From Bacteroidota bacterium (GTDB taxonomy: Bacteria > Bacteroidota > Bacteroidia > AKYH767-A > OLB10): a stretch of 58,058 nucleotides of DNA. This document shows positions 28,636 to 37,333 of the stretch, one piece after another. Within the stretch, counting starts at the first letter, position 1. Every line of letters begins with the position of its first letter. Both the position numbers and the translations under genes were made by a program. Below the pieces are notes generated by a model that saw only the letters and a program-made list of their open reading frames with translations, was not told the origin of the DNA and made no database searches. Where the stretch lies: positions 1-58,058 of the forward strand of contig CANFIN010000007.1 of assembly GCA_947447155.1 (NCBI GenBank). The letters are read 5' to 3'.

Positions 28636-29491
28636 CGTTTATAGTAACTAATTCTACATCGTATATTACAGGACCAGGTCCTGTTAACTTATTTGTTCCA
28701 GGAAGTCCTTTTCTATTATTAGTGTCGAAAATGATACGATAAATTCCACCTACTTTTAGATTGGCCGTTGCTATATCCCAATTAGCTGGAACGCCAGGAG
28801 CTCCCATTACATATTGAAATTCTTTACCTATTTTTTTAGAGGATTCGAATACCTGTCCGTTAATTAACTTTGCTGTAAATCGAATTCGCACAGTATCACC
28901 AGCAGCTGGAAAATTCCCACCGCCTTCTTTTAATATGATAAACTGACAGCCTGGAGAAAGTTGCGTTCCTGACAAATTGTTTTGTGCCATATAATTTTCT
29001 GTCTCCAGTTTATCCTGCTGAATATATTTATTGATTTCGTCCTCTGCTAACTTGTCAAATTCTTCCTTTGTTTTAACTTCTAGTAATCTAACTTCAATCC
29101 TGATTTTTTCACCTGTTTTGATAAATGGAGGCATCGCTTGTTTAAAGATATATTTAAATACCGAATCAGAAGGAATTAAAAAACTCGCTGAATCACCTTC
29201 TGTCATTAATGCAAATCCTTCTTCAATACTTCCTTTAAAAGCAGGTTGATATAATTCAGTAATAAAAAGTTTATTATCTGAAAACATTGAATCTGACTGA
29301 GTGATGAATTTAATGTTCATTCTTAAAACATCCGTTAGTTTTGGCTTACGTCCTTTTTTCGATTCAATGAATTTGTACTCTAAACCGTTTTCATTTTTAT
29401 TGTAACCATTCTTATTACAGGAAACAAAAAGTGCAGCAATAATTACTGATGATAATAACAAAATTTGTATTCGTTTGAAGCTACTAAACAT
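28619..29491 (-). CDS. FKBP-type peptidyl-prolyl isomerase lipoprotein
   Basis: The 290-aa protein has a lipoprotein signal (LLLSSVIIAALFVSC, Cys near 25). The C-terminal FKBP domain starts near 180 with GGGNFPAAGDTVRIRFTAKL, then GQVFESSKKIGKEFQYVMG; the expected VIPGWDEALMxMKxG segment is replaced by VPANWDIATANLKVGG. The central part also resembles a degenerate FKBP-like domain (KPKLTDVLRMNIKF ... ALMTEGDSASFLIPSDS). It probably assists folding of envelope proteins. It is 6 bases downstream of a second FKBP lipoprotein, with nrnA before it. Confidence 0.85.
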   Translation of the reverse strand: MFSSFKRIQILLLSSVIIAALFVSCNKNGYNKNENGLEYKFIESKKGRKPKLTDVLRMNIKFITQSDSMFSDNKLFITELYQPAFKGSIEEGFALMTEGDSASFLIPSDSVFKYIFKQAMPPFIKTGEKIRIEVRLLEVKTKEEFDKLAEDEINKYIQQDKLETENYMAQNNLSGTQLSPGCQFIILKEGGGNFPAAGDTVRIRFTAKLINGQVFESSKKIGKEFQYVMGAPGVPANWDIATANLKVGGIYRIIFDTNNRKGLPGTNKLTGPGPVIYDVELVTINEKASV

Positions 29492-29497
29492 GTTTAT

Positions 29498-30064
29498 TTA
29501 ATTTTTAACTTTTAATAATTCGATTGTATAAACTAGACTGGCACCACTTCCAATCTTATTACCGTCACCACTAATTCCGTAGGCTAAATAAGATGGAATA
29601 ATAATTTTAGCTTTAGAGCCACATGGAATTAATTGCAATACTTCTTGTAATCCGGTTGGCTCATTACTTTGCCCGATTTTAATTTGTAATACTCCTGAGC
29701 TGTCACTCGAATAGCAATAGGTGTTATCTAGTAGTTTAATATTGTATTTTAATTTTACTTCAGCTAGGTTTTTAGGCTTTTCTCCCCTGCCAACTTCATT
29801 TATTAAATAATGTATTCCAGTTTTAGTTTCTTCCATTACAAAGTTGTTCTTTGCTATGAAGGAATCAATCTTCGCTTGTTCTATGAGAATCATTTTTTTG
29901 TTTCTGTCAATTAATGATTCTTTGTCATGAGTAGTAGGATTATTATTAGTAGTATAAATTACTTCATTTTCTTTTTCATTAGTAACCTCCATACCTCCGC
30001 ATCCTACTATACATGGCAGTATTACTAAAAGCAATTGAAAAATGATTTTATTTTTATTAATCAT
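29498..30064 (-). CDS. FKBP-type peptidyl-prolyl isomerase lipoprotein (short)
   Basis: The 188-aa lipoprotein has a lipobox LPCIVGC near residue 22. Its single FKBP domain covers about 80-188, with AEVKLKYNIKLLDNTYCYSS, EPTGLQEVLQLIPCGSKAKIIIPSYLAYG and LVYTIELLKVKN, the usual FKBP end. The segment before it is charged and probably a linker. It overlaps the end of nrnA by 8 bases and is followed by the longer FKBP gene, forming a two-chaperone operon. Confidence 0.88.
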   Translation of the reverse strand: MINKNKIIFQLLLVILPCIVGCGGMEVTNEKENEVIYTTNNNPTTHDKESLIDRNKKMILIEQAKIDSFIAKNNFVMEETKTGIHYLINEVGRGEKPKNLAEVKLKYNIKLLDNTYCYSSDSSGVLQIKIGQSNEPTGLQEVLQLIPCGSKAKIIIPSYLAYGISGDGNKIGSGASLVYTIELLKVKN

Positions 30065-31073
30065 GTTGAAGTTCGCTTAGTATTTTCTTAAATTTAAGTA
30101 TGGTATCTTCTAATGATAAATGCGACTTGCCCCCTGCTGCATTTTTATGTCCTCCACCTTCAAAATGTTTTTCAGCGAGGTCCTTAACAGAGAAGTCACC
30201 TTTCGAACGAAAAGAAATTTTAATTATCCCATCTCGCTCACTGAATAAAACTGCCATTTTAATCCCCTCGATACTTAAACCATAATTAACGATTCCTTCG
30301 AGATCGCCAGATTGATGATTAAATCGCTTCATATCATCTTTTGTACATAAAAAATAGGCTGCTTTATATTCGTTTAGTACGAACATGTTGTTAAGTAAAA
30401 CATGTCCTAAGAATCTCAGTCTGTCTTCAGAAGAGGTATCATACACGGCTTCATGAACAAAATCGTTTCGCATACCCGTATTAAGTAAAATGCCAATTAC
30501 ACGATGTGTTTCCGCTGTCACACTACTAAAACGAAAGCTTCCGGTATCCGTCATAATACCTGCATAAAGACATGCTGCACTATCCATAGTTATTAATGAT
30601 AAACCATCAAGTGCCTCTATAAAATGAACTATTAATTCGCATGTTGAACCTATTGAAGGATAGGAAAAGGCAAAGTCGCAGAAATCTTTTGGTGCTAAGT
30701 GATGGTCAATCATGATCTTCTTAGCGCTGCTGTTTTCAATTATATTGCTTAAGCCTTCTGTTCTTGTTGGATCATTAAAATCAAGGCAAAATAATAAATC
30801 GGCTTGATTGAAAAATTCTTTTGCTTTTTCTGGAGACAACATAAAGTCTGTCGTTTCGCCACTTCCATGCATCCATTTTAAAAATCCGGGAAATTCGCTT
30901 GGTAAAACAATATTAGCTTCAATTCCAATCGACTTAAAATAAGCCCATAAACCTAATGAAGATCCTAAGGCATCACCGTCAGGTTTGTAATGAGTAGTTA
31001 TTACAATCCGTTTGCTGTTTGAAATCAGCGACTTAACTGATTCAATTTTATTTTGATCAAATTGGGGTTTCAT
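30057..31073 (-). CDS. nrnA: DHH-DHHA1 family phosphoesterase (NrnA-like oligoribonuclease/pAp phosphatase)
   Basis: NrnA degrades short RNA oligomers and removes the 3' phosphate of pAp. The ATG at 31073 gives 338 aa starting MKPQFDQNKIES; a Met 26 codons further upstream would add residues lying on the ndk promoter and with no family similarity. Motifs: THYKPDGDALGSSLG (metal-binding, about 32-46), LCLDFND, the DHH triad in MIDHHLAPKDF (near 120), and the DHHA1 glycine motif EGGGHKNAAGG near 310. It is divergent from ndk and heads an operon with the two FKBP lipoproteins. Confidence 0.9.
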   Translation of the reverse strand: MKPQFDQNKIESVKSLISNSKRIVITTHYKPDGDALGSSLGLWAYFKSIGIEANIVLPSEFPGFLKWMHGSGETTDFMLSPEKAKEFFNQADLLFCLDFNDPTRTEGLSNIIENSSAKKIMIDHHLAPKDFCDFAFSYPSIGSTCELIVHFIEALDGLSLITMDSAACLYAGIMTDTGSFRFSSVTAETHRVIGILLNTGMRNDFVHEAVYDTSSEDRLRFLGHVLLNNMFVLNEYKAAYFLCTKDDMKRFNHQSGDLEGIVNYGLSIEGIKMAVLFSERDGIIKISFRSKGDFSVKDLAEKHFEGGGHKNAAGGKSHLSLEDTILKFKKILSELQHD

Positions 31074-31074
31074 A

Positions 31075-31105
31075 TTGTTCGTCAAATTTAATCCAATTAA
31101 CTTTG
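31075..31105 (+). promoter_or_regulatory. Promoter of ndk
   Basis: TTG (31075-31077), 20 bases, TAACTTTG (31098-31105), a full match to the Bacteroidota consensus. The ATG of ndk is 27 bases downstream. Confidence 0.65.
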
Positions 31106-31132
31106 CAGCCCAATAAAAGACTATAAAATAAG

Positions 31133-31552
31133 ATGAAAACGAATCGCACATTTACCATGCTTAAGCCTGATGCCGTACAAAATGGACATATCGGAGCTAT
31201 CTTGGATCACATTACAAAGGCAGGATTTAGAATCGTTGCCATGAAGTACACAAAGCTATCAACAGAATCTGCTGGAAAGTTTTATGAAGTACATAAAGAG
31301 CGTCCTTTCTATAATGACCTTGTAAGTTACATGTCATCAGGACCAATCGTAGCTGCAATTTTAGAAAAAGAAAATGCAGTTGAAGATTTCCGTAAAATTA
31401 TCGGTGCTACTGATCCTGCTAAGGCTGAGCCAGGAACAATCCGTAATTTATACGCTAAATCAATTGATGCAAATGCAGTTCACGGTTCTGACAGTGACGA
31501 GAATGCAGAGATTGAAGGTAATTTTTATTTCTCTTCGCAAGAGAAATTTTAA
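31133..31552 (+). CDS. ndk: Nucleoside-diphosphate kinase
   Basis: The 139-aa enzyme balances NTP pools by moving the gamma phosphate through a phosphohistidine. [18 protein letters not shown] is the N-terminal signature, [17 protein letters not shown] the substrate loop, and the active-site histidine is in [15 protein letters not shown] near residue 116. The length is normal. It is a single gene ended by the hairpin at 31574-31599. Confidence 0.97.
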   Translation: MKTNRTFTMLKPDAVQNGHIGAILDHITKAGFRIVAMKYTKLSTESAGKFYEVHKERPFYNDLVSYMSSGPIVAAILEKENAVEDFRKIIGATDPAKAEPGTIRNLYAKSIDANAVHGSDSDENAEIEGNFYFSSQEKF

Positions 31553-31573
31553 TTAGGAAAAATTAAAAAATAT

Positions 31574-31599
31574 AAGGGCCTTTAGAAATAAAAGCCCTT
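31574..31599. terminator. Terminator between ndk and the DUF721 gene
   Basis: AAGGGC (31574-31579) pairs with GCCCTT (31594-31599), with an inner TTT/AAA extension, followed by TTTTAT. Confidence 0.7.
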
Positions 31600-31600
31600 T

Positions 31601-31891
31601 TTATTTGAATTCAATTTTTAAAACTAGCTCCTCTCCTATTTTTTCGTTGAATTGTTTTCTTAATTCTTCTTTTTGATAATCGAGTTCGTTTCGAATTACA
31701 GCAGAGGTAAGAAAGATTGTTAGTTTGCCTTGATAAAATCGAAGTTTATTGGTTCTTGAAATTATTGGTCCACTCATTAACTCGACCCATACAGCATTTA
31801 TTTTTGCTTGCGCAATTCCATCACTAAGATTGTTTTCTTTGATCATATCTTCAATGACTTTGCCGATATTTTTTTCATTAGTCTTGCGCAT
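31601..31891 (-). CDS. DUF721 domain-containing protein
   Basis: The 96-aa protein fits the DUF721 family of small proteins: KINAVWVELMSGPIISRTNKLRFYQGKLTIFL is cut here in two parts (AVWVELMSGP; KLTIFLTSAVIRNELDY). The family is related to the DciA helicase-loader group and is often found near recF or dnaA. Here it lies between ndk and the SAM hydrolase gene. Whether it loads the replicative helicase in this organism cannot be seen from sequence. Confidence 0.85.
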   Translation of the reverse strand: MRKTNEKNIGKVIEDMIKENNLSDGIAQAKINAVWVELMSGPIISRTNKLRFYQGKLTIFLTSAVIRNELDYQKEELRKQFNEKIGEELVLKIEFK

Positions 31892-31958
31892 TTAACGAAG
31901 GTGGAAAAAAATGTTGAATAATGGAAATTATAAGCACATTTTAGTTTGTAAAATAATT

Positions 31959-31966
31959 TATATTTG
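31959..31966 (+). promoter_or_regulatory. -7 element before the SAM hydrolase gene
   Basis: TATATTTG matches the consensus exactly and ends 6 bases before the ATG at 31973, predicting an almost leaderless mRNA. It also decides the start: a TTG at 31964 lies inside this element. A TTTG at 31945 is too close to be a proper -33. Confidence 0.5.
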
Positions 31967-31972
31967 ACATTC

Positions 31973-32743
31973 ATGAAGATAATTACACTTACGACCGATT
32001 GGGGTTCCCATGATCATCATGTTGGTGCTTTAAAAGGTTTGCTTTATAGTGTTTTCCCAGATGTGTTGGTTGTTGATATCACGCATGATATTCAGCATTT
32101 TTCGATTCAACAGGCCGCTTATATTTTCAGGAATATTTATACTCGTTATCCTGAAGGTACCGTACATATCATTGCCGTTCAAAATGCAGAAGGTATGAAG
32201 TCTGATTTATTGGCGATTAAAAAAGATGGTCATGGCTTCGTAGGAATGAATGACGGATTATTCTCTTTAATTTTTGGTGATCAGCCCCCAGCAAATATGG
32301 TTGCTGTAAAGCTAGATATTGAACAGAAGCCAGGATATGATTTAGAGGTTCTTACTTTTGTTGCTACTCATTTATTATCGGGCCAAAATGTTTTTGAACT
32401 TGGTAATCGTCCCGAACAGTTTGTTATAAGAAAAGATTTTAAACCTGTATTAGAAGAAGAAGTTATTAGAGGTACTATTATTTACATCGACAGTTTCGGG
32501 AATGCCGTGTCAAATATTCATCGCGATGTCTTCTTTAATCAGATTAAGGAAAAAAAGTTCGAAATAAATATTCGGAAGTTTTCTGAAAACAAAATCAGCA
32601 CAGATTATACAGATGTAGAAGCTGGAAATATGGTCGCATTATTTAATGATGCAGGTCTTTTAGAAATCGCTTCCAACCAAGGCTATGCGAATAAGCTTTT
32701 GGGAATAAAATTAAATGATGCGATAAGGGTAGATATTAAATGA
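31973..32743 (+). CDS. SAM hydrolase/SAM-dependent halogenase family protein (DUF62)
   Basis: The ATG at 31973 gives 256 aa. The N-terminal MKIITLTTDWGSHDHHVGALKG and VDITHDIQHFSIQQAAYI are the conserved DUF62 motifs with the catalytic Asp. The C-terminal beta domain includes YIDSFGNAVSNI. Most bacterial members hydrolyse S-adenosylmethionine to adenosine and methionine; a few are fluorinases or chlorinases. The Asp/Arg/His hydrolase-type layout is likely here but not confirmed. It overlaps the start of the next gene by 4 bases. Confidence 0.88.
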   Translation: MKIITLTTDWGSHDHHVGALKGLLYSVFPDVLVVDITHDIQHFSIQQAAYIFRNIYTRYPEGTVHIIAVQNAEGMKSDLLAIKKDGHGFVGMNDGLFSLIFGDQPPANMVAVKLDIEQKPGYDLEVLTFVATHLLSGQNVFELGNRPEQFVIRKDFKPVLEEEVIRGTIIYIDSFGNAVSNIHRDVFFNQIKEKKFEINIRKFSENKISTDYTDVEAGNMVALFNDAGLLEIASNQGYANKLLGIKLNDAIRVDIK

Positions 32744-33027
32744 TAGTTAGAATAGTCAGAATGAAAGTTAGTGAATCAGATGTGTCTGTTTTCCAGCGTT
32801 ATTTTAATGAATCATTTTCCAAAATAAGAAGTTTTCCAGGATGTAATGATTTAGCACTTTACACGGATATAAATGAACCAGGTATGGTAATTACTTTTAG
32901 TCGCTGGGATGATGAAGCTGCATTGAATATTTATAGGGATTCGATTGTTTTTAAAGAAACATGGAATAAAGTAAAACCATTGTTTATTGCTAAACCCGAA
33001 GCGTTTAGTATGGCGGAATTAATTTAA
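32740..33027 (+). CDS. Antibiotic biosynthesis monooxygenase (ABM) domain protein
   Basis: The 95-aa protein fits the small ABM/ferredoxin-like fold: MIVRIVRMKVSESDVSVF, IRSFPGCNDLALYTDINEPG and TFSRWDDEAALNIYRDS. Such dimeric proteins act on quinone-like or haem substrates, but many have unknown substrates. The ATG overlaps the stop of the SAM hydrolase gene, so the two are translationally coupled. Confidence 0.8.
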   Translation: MIVRIVRMKVSESDVSVFQRYFNESFSKIRSFPGCNDLALYTDINEPGMVITFSRWDDEAALNIYRDSIVFKETWNKVKPLFIAKPEAFSMAELI

Positions 33028-33035
33028 TTTAAATT

Positions 33036-33061
33036 TTGCTTTACTCAATTTTATAGTTTTG
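33036..33061 (+). promoter_or_regulatory. Promoter of hbd
   Basis: TAGTTTTG (33054-33061) is an exact -7 element; a TTG (33036-33038) lies 15 bases upstream, slightly short of the usual spacing. The ATG is 20 bases downstream. Confidence 0.45.
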
Positions 33062-33081
33062 TATCCATAATAAAAAATCAT

Positions 33082-33972
33082 ATGAAAAATATTTCAGTTA
33101 TCGGTTCTGGTCAAATGGGAAATGGTATTGCCCATGTGTTTGCTCAAAATGGATTTAAAGTAATGCTAATTGATATAAAAGAGGATGCGCTTGCAAGAGC
33201 CGTTCAAACGATATCGGCTAATCTTGATCGCCAAATATCTAAAGGTTTAATTTCTGAAGATGTGAAATCACTTACGCTCGGAAATATTGAGACAACAACG
33301 GATATGAAAGGAGGTGTTGCAAATGCTGATTTAGTTGTTGAAGCGGCCACTGAAAATATCGATTTAAAATTATTCATTTTTAAAGAATTGGATGCAAATA
33401 CGAAACCTGATTGTATCCTGGCATCAAATACATCTTCAATATCTATTACAAAAATTGCTTCTGTTACAAATCGTGGAGATAAAGTAATCGGAATGCATTT
33501 TATGAATCCTGTTCCAGTTATGAAATTGGTAGAGGTAATCAGAGGTTATAATACTTCTGATGAGGTAACAAATTTAGTAATTGAAACTTCAAAGAAATTA
33601 GGCAAAGTGCCTGTTGAAGTAAATGATTATCCTGGATTTGTGGCAAATAGAATTTTAATGCCAATGATTAATGAAGCGATTAATACTTTGTTTGAAGGTG
33701 TAGCCGGTGTAGAAGAAATTGATACGGTAATGAAGTTAGGTATGGCGCATCCTATGGGGCCATTACAGTTAGCAGACTTTATCGGACTAGATACTTGTTT
33801 AAGCATTATGCGTGTATTACACGACGGATTTGGTAATCCTAAATATGCTCCTTGTCCTTTATTAGTTAACATGGTTGTAAGTGGTAACTTAGGTGTTAAA
33901 TCGGGACAAGGATTTTACAAGTATATCAAAGGCAGTAAGGATATTGTTGTAGCAGATAATTTTAAAAAATAA
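33082..33972 (+). CDS. hbd: 3-hydroxybutyryl-CoA dehydrogenase
   Basis: The 296-aa enzyme oxidises or reduces 3-hydroxyacyl-CoA with NAD(P). The Rossmann motif GSGQMGNGIAHVFAQNGF is at residues 7-24, the catalytic histidine is in GMHFMNPVPVMKLVEVI (near 137), and NDYPGFVANRILMPMINEAI and ADFIGLDTCLSIM lie in the C-terminal domain. The single-domain length matches Hbd/PaaH rather than the fused FadB. It could serve butyryl-CoA or phenylacetate pathways; no partner gene is adjacent. Confidence 0.93.
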   Translation: MKNISVIGSGQMGNGIAHVFAQNGFKVMLIDIKEDALARAVQTISANLDRQISKGLISEDVKSLTLGNIETTTDMKGGVANADLVVEAATENIDLKLFIFKELDANTKPDCILASNTSSISITKIASVTNRGDKVIGMHFMNPVPVMKLVEVIRGYNTSDEVTNLVIETSKKLGKVPVEVNDYPGFVANRILMPMINEAINTLFEGVAGVEEIDTVMKLGMAHPMGPLQLADFIGLDTCLSIMRVLHDGFGNPKYAPCPLLVNMVVSGNLGVKSGQGFYKYIKGSKDIVVADNFKK

Positions 33973-33994
33973 GAAAAGACAGTACATAAAAAAA

Positions 33995-34019
33995 GGTGAT
34001 TCGAAGAATCACCTTTTTT
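33995..34019. terminator. Bidirectional terminator between hbd and the metalloprotease
   Basis: GGTGATTC-GAA-GAATCACC with AAAAAAA on the left and TTTTTT on the right. Confidence 0.88.
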
Positions 34020-34032
34020 CGTTTAAGCCATT

Positions 34033-37000
34033 TTATTTAGCCAGATAAATCTTTTGTATTTCCGACTTTTCGTTAGTGGTAACCGTTATGAAATAGATAC
34101 CACTTTCAAGATTACTTAAGTCCATGTCGTAATTTTGATTGGTGCTTATTTCATTCGCAACGATAGTCTGTCCAAGTATGTTTGTTAGACGCAGGTTACA
34201 TTTTTCGCTAAACATGGTATTCTTACGAATATGAAAAATAGCTGTTGATGGATTTGGAAATACGACGAAGCCTGCATTAGTTGTAAAGGTCTCTACTCCT
34301 ACACTGCTGTTGGTACAAATTTCTAATCCCCATCCATCTAAACTACCTCCATCTTGATTAGCACCATCAGCAACCGTTAATGTCCATGTGCCAGATGCAT
34401 TTATTCCATTAAAGACTGATAGCGGAGTTTGTGGCTGATAAGTCCCTCCTCCAATTGGTGGGCAAGGCAATGCTGCTGGTGCAGCCTGATCGTCAAAGTT
34501 GCAATCGAAGTTGTCTTCGTTATTACATATTGCCCCAAATAGCGTACATACTGAACCGTTAGGACCTGTTAAGGTAAATGTTAAGTCGTTTATCCATGAA
34601 TGAGTTCCTAATAAACCTATTACATTAACATCGTTAATAGTCCCTGTCAAGTTGGTTGTTAATGTAGATGTAACTGTAGGTGATCCACTTTGAGATATTG
34701 TAACTGGAATATTTACACTTAGACTATTTGCACAAGAATTTGTAGTAAAACTATTAATTAACGAAACGGGAGATGAACCACAATCATTGCTTGCTGTTAC
34801 ATGCCAGTAGTATGTACTGCTAGGTAATAATCCAGTTGCAAGGTAATTGCCTGAAGCAATATTACTAGCTGTCAAAACAATATTTGCAAATAAACTATCC
34901 ATAGCAACTTCTATCGTATAAGTTACGCCTGGAGTTGTAAATGAATTCCAACTTAAATTAGGTGATGTTGTAGTACCAATAGTATTGTTAGCAGGTGTTG
35001 TTAATGTTACAGCAGTTAGGTTGCTTTCAAGAATACCTAAAGCGACATTGGTTGACTTTGTAACTGTAGCTGATGTTCCAGTGATTGTTAAATTATAACT
35101 ACCAACCATCGCATTAGTAAATCCTGAAATAGTTAAAGTTATTGGAGTGCCGTCATTTACTGCTGTAGCAGGATTAAATATTGCTGTTGCTCCACTTGGT
35201 AAGCCAGTTAATGTGAAAGTGGTAGTGTCGCTAAACGATAAAAATGTTTGATAATTGAAATTATAAATTGCATCGTTTGGCAAGCATAAAGTTTGTGAGC
35301 TGTTACTAAAATTCATTACAAACTCCGATGATTGTATATTGATCATTGCAGCATTTAATGCATAGAAAATATTGCCTGCGCCACGAACCATAATTCTTCC
35401 TGTTGTTGTTGTCGCTCCTGCCGGAACTGTAATAGTTGCTGAACCATTATTTGGAACTCCTGTAGCTAGCACATAAGGGTAGGTAAAGCCACTATCAAGT
35501 GATAAGTAAATATCTACATTCTGACAATTTACTGTTGCATTGTTAGTGTTTGCTACATTCCAGGTTATTGTTTCACTGGTCCCCGCATTCCATGTAACGT
35601 TTGTATTTTGAGAAGACACTACAAACGGCCCTGCGTTATCTACGGTTACAGTCATTAAGTCAGATGCAGTTTGTCCACCTTGAATATCATTATCTCTTAC
35701 TAAAAACGAGAAGTTCATTGTCCTAGCAACGGAAGGCGTAACTTCCCAGGTTGGTGTTAAGTTGTTTTGTACTACACTTCTTAAGTTAGGCATATAACGA
35801 TTAGGGGATGGCTGTGGTGATATACTTCTATACATCGGACCAACAGCGTAAGTAGATTGTGGTGATGCATTGCCTGGCGATTGTGCAGGATCATTTTGCC
35901 CCCAGTTGTAAGTTAGTGATGCATTGCCATCGGGATCATTACCGATTCCTTCTAAAATGAATGCAGTGCCTTTAGGAATTGTATAATTCGCACCAGCATC
36001 TGCAGTTGGAGGTTGATTTGTAATTGGAGTTTGAAATCCGCAAGTGCTGTTTCCTGATTGTAAGTTCAATGAAATATCTCTGACATTTACATAGTTAAAA
36101 TCATCATCGCTGTGAGCTTGAACATTACTTGAACAAATACCTGCGTAACCCATAATTGAACTTCCGCTCGCAGGTTCAACTTCAGATAATCCGCTTCCAC
36201 TTCTAGAACAAGTATTCATTACATGATATCCACCAAACTGATGTCCCATTTCATGTGCTACATAATCAATATCGAATGGGTCTCCTGTTGGGTTTGGAGA
36301 GCCTGTCATGCCTCTACCCTTATGAGTACCTGTTTGCGATGTGCTTAAACATACACAAGCAATACATCCTGCATTTCCACCACCAGATGTGTTAAAGTTA
36401 TGTCCAATATCATAGTTGCTAACTCCTATTCTTGCATCTATCGTTTGTGCAGTCTTTGTATTCCATTCATTCGCCCAAGGGTCTGTACCTGTATTGCCAT
36501 AAAATATTAGCGTGTCGTTATTAGCTACAAATTCCATTGTAACTGCTAAATCTCTTTCATAGATTCCATTCACGCGGTTCATTGTTATGGTCATTTGTGC
36601 TTGAATATCTGCAACCTCCTGCCCTGGTGTAAGCGCAAAAATATTTCCATACTCAGCAGTACATGATTGTGCTAAACGGAAAGTTCGAAAAATCTGATCG
36701 TTCGTATCAAACTGCTTCGGAGAGCCACCATTTCTTAGAGAGGGAAGATTTATATCGTCGCCAGTACTACATTCAAATTGTTGGTTACTTCCATCAAGGG
36801 ACTGCTTATCATAAACAATAATATACTTTCCATCATTTGTATATGGATCAATATAATTAGATGAATGCTTACCCGAAATTGTCATGGTGTTTAATCCGAA
36901 TTGCGTTATGCTAAAACGCATTGTTGCAGTTGGATCATCAATTCCCTGAGCCGCATATGTTTTTATCATTGGAAATTTAGCGGCTAAATCACGATGCATA

Positions 37001-37296
37001 ATCGGCGACTCATAAACTTTAAATTTTTCAAAGTTGCCATATGCATTTGGGAATTCTAGTATTACAGGATTACCTGTTATACTTCCTCTTAAAGGTGCAT
37101 TAGCAAGGATCGTTTTTAATTGAAGTAAATCAACTTCATAAAAAAATGCAGAAGAAGGAATTGAGTTTCTTCGGGCAATTGTTTTGTTTTTTAAAGTTTC
37201 TGATTTTACAGGTTTAAATACAACCAGTGGATTAGTTGCATTACTGAACTGAATTGAAAAAAGAATAATAAGAAGTGAGATTACATGCTTTTTCAT
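34033..37296 (-). CDS. Secreted M12B-like zinc metalloprotease with P domain and T9SS sorting domain
   Basis: The 1087-aa protein starts with a signal peptide (first 20 residues). A prodomain-like region and a reprolysin-type catalytic domain (about 200-430) follow. The zinc site HEMGHQFGGYH is at residues 348-358 and a Met-turn-like SIMGYAG lies further on. Next are an Ig/cadherin-like stretch, a fibronectin type III domain (about 785-870), and a proprotein-convertase P-type domain (about 880-1010, with GTHSWINDLTFTLTGPNG and LDGWGLEIC). The C-terminal T9SS domain (about 1015-1087) has FVVFPNPS and LESGIYFITVTT. It is a large exported protease, probably for extracellular protein breakdown. 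Confidence 0.92.
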   Translation of the reverse strand: MKKHVISLLIILFSIQFSNATNPLVVFKPVKSETLKNKTIARRNSIPSSAFFYEVDLLQLKTILANAPLRGSITGNPVILEFPNAYGNFEKFKVYESPIMHRDLAAKFPMIKTYAAQGIDDPTATMRFSITQFGLNTMTISGKHSSNYIDPYTNDGKYIIVYDKQSLDGSNQQFECSTGDDINLPSLRNGGSPKQFDTNDQIFRTFRLAQSCTAEYGNIFALTPGQEVADIQAQMTITMNRVNGIYERDLAVTMEFVANNDTLIFYGNTGTDPWANEWNTKTAQTIDARIGVSNYDIGHNFNTSGGGNAGCIACVCLSTSQTGTHKGRGMTGSPNPTGDPFDIDYVAHEMGHQFGGYHVMNTCSRSGSGLSEVEPASGSSIMGYAGICSSNVQAHSDDDFNYVNVRDISLNLQSGNSTCGFQTPITNQPPTADAGANYTIPKGTAFILEGIGNDPDGNASLTYNWGQNDPAQSPGNASPQSTYAVGPMYRSISPQPSPNRYMPNLRSVVQNNLTPTWEVTPSVARTMNFSFLVRDNDIQGGQTASDLMTVTVDNAGPFVVSSQNTNVTWNAGTSETITWNVANTNNATVNCQNVDIYLSLDSGFTYPYVLATGVPNNGSATITVPAGATTTTGRIMVRGAGNIFYALNAAMINIQSSEFVMNFSNSSQTLCLPNDAIYNFNYQTFLSFSDTTTFTLTGLPSGATAIFNPATAVNDGTPITLTISGFTNAMVGSYNLTITGTSATVTKSTNVALGILESNLTAVTLTTPANNTIGTTTSPNLSWNSFTTPGVTYTIEVAMDSLFANIVLTASNIASGNYLATGLLPSSTYYWHVTASNDCGSSPVSLINSFTTNSCANSLSVNIPVTISQSGSPTVTSTLTTNLTGTINDVNVIGLLGTHSWINDLTFTLTGPNGSVCTLFGAICNNEDNFDCNFDDQAAPAALPCPPIGGGTYQPQTPLSVFNGINASGTWTLTVADGANQDGGSLDGWGLEICTNSSVGVETFTTNAGFVVFPNPSTAIFHIRKNTMFSEKCNLRLTNILGQTIVANEISTNQNYDMDLSNLESGIYFITVTTNEKSEIQKIYLAK

Positions 37297-37333
37297 TAGT
37301 TTAATTCTTGGTTTTATTGGTTTTAAATTGGTT

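Noticed and set aside
31074-31151. N-terminal extension of nrnA
   Set aside because: The added residues lie over the ndk promoter and have no similarity to DHH proteins; the Met at 31073 gives a standard start.
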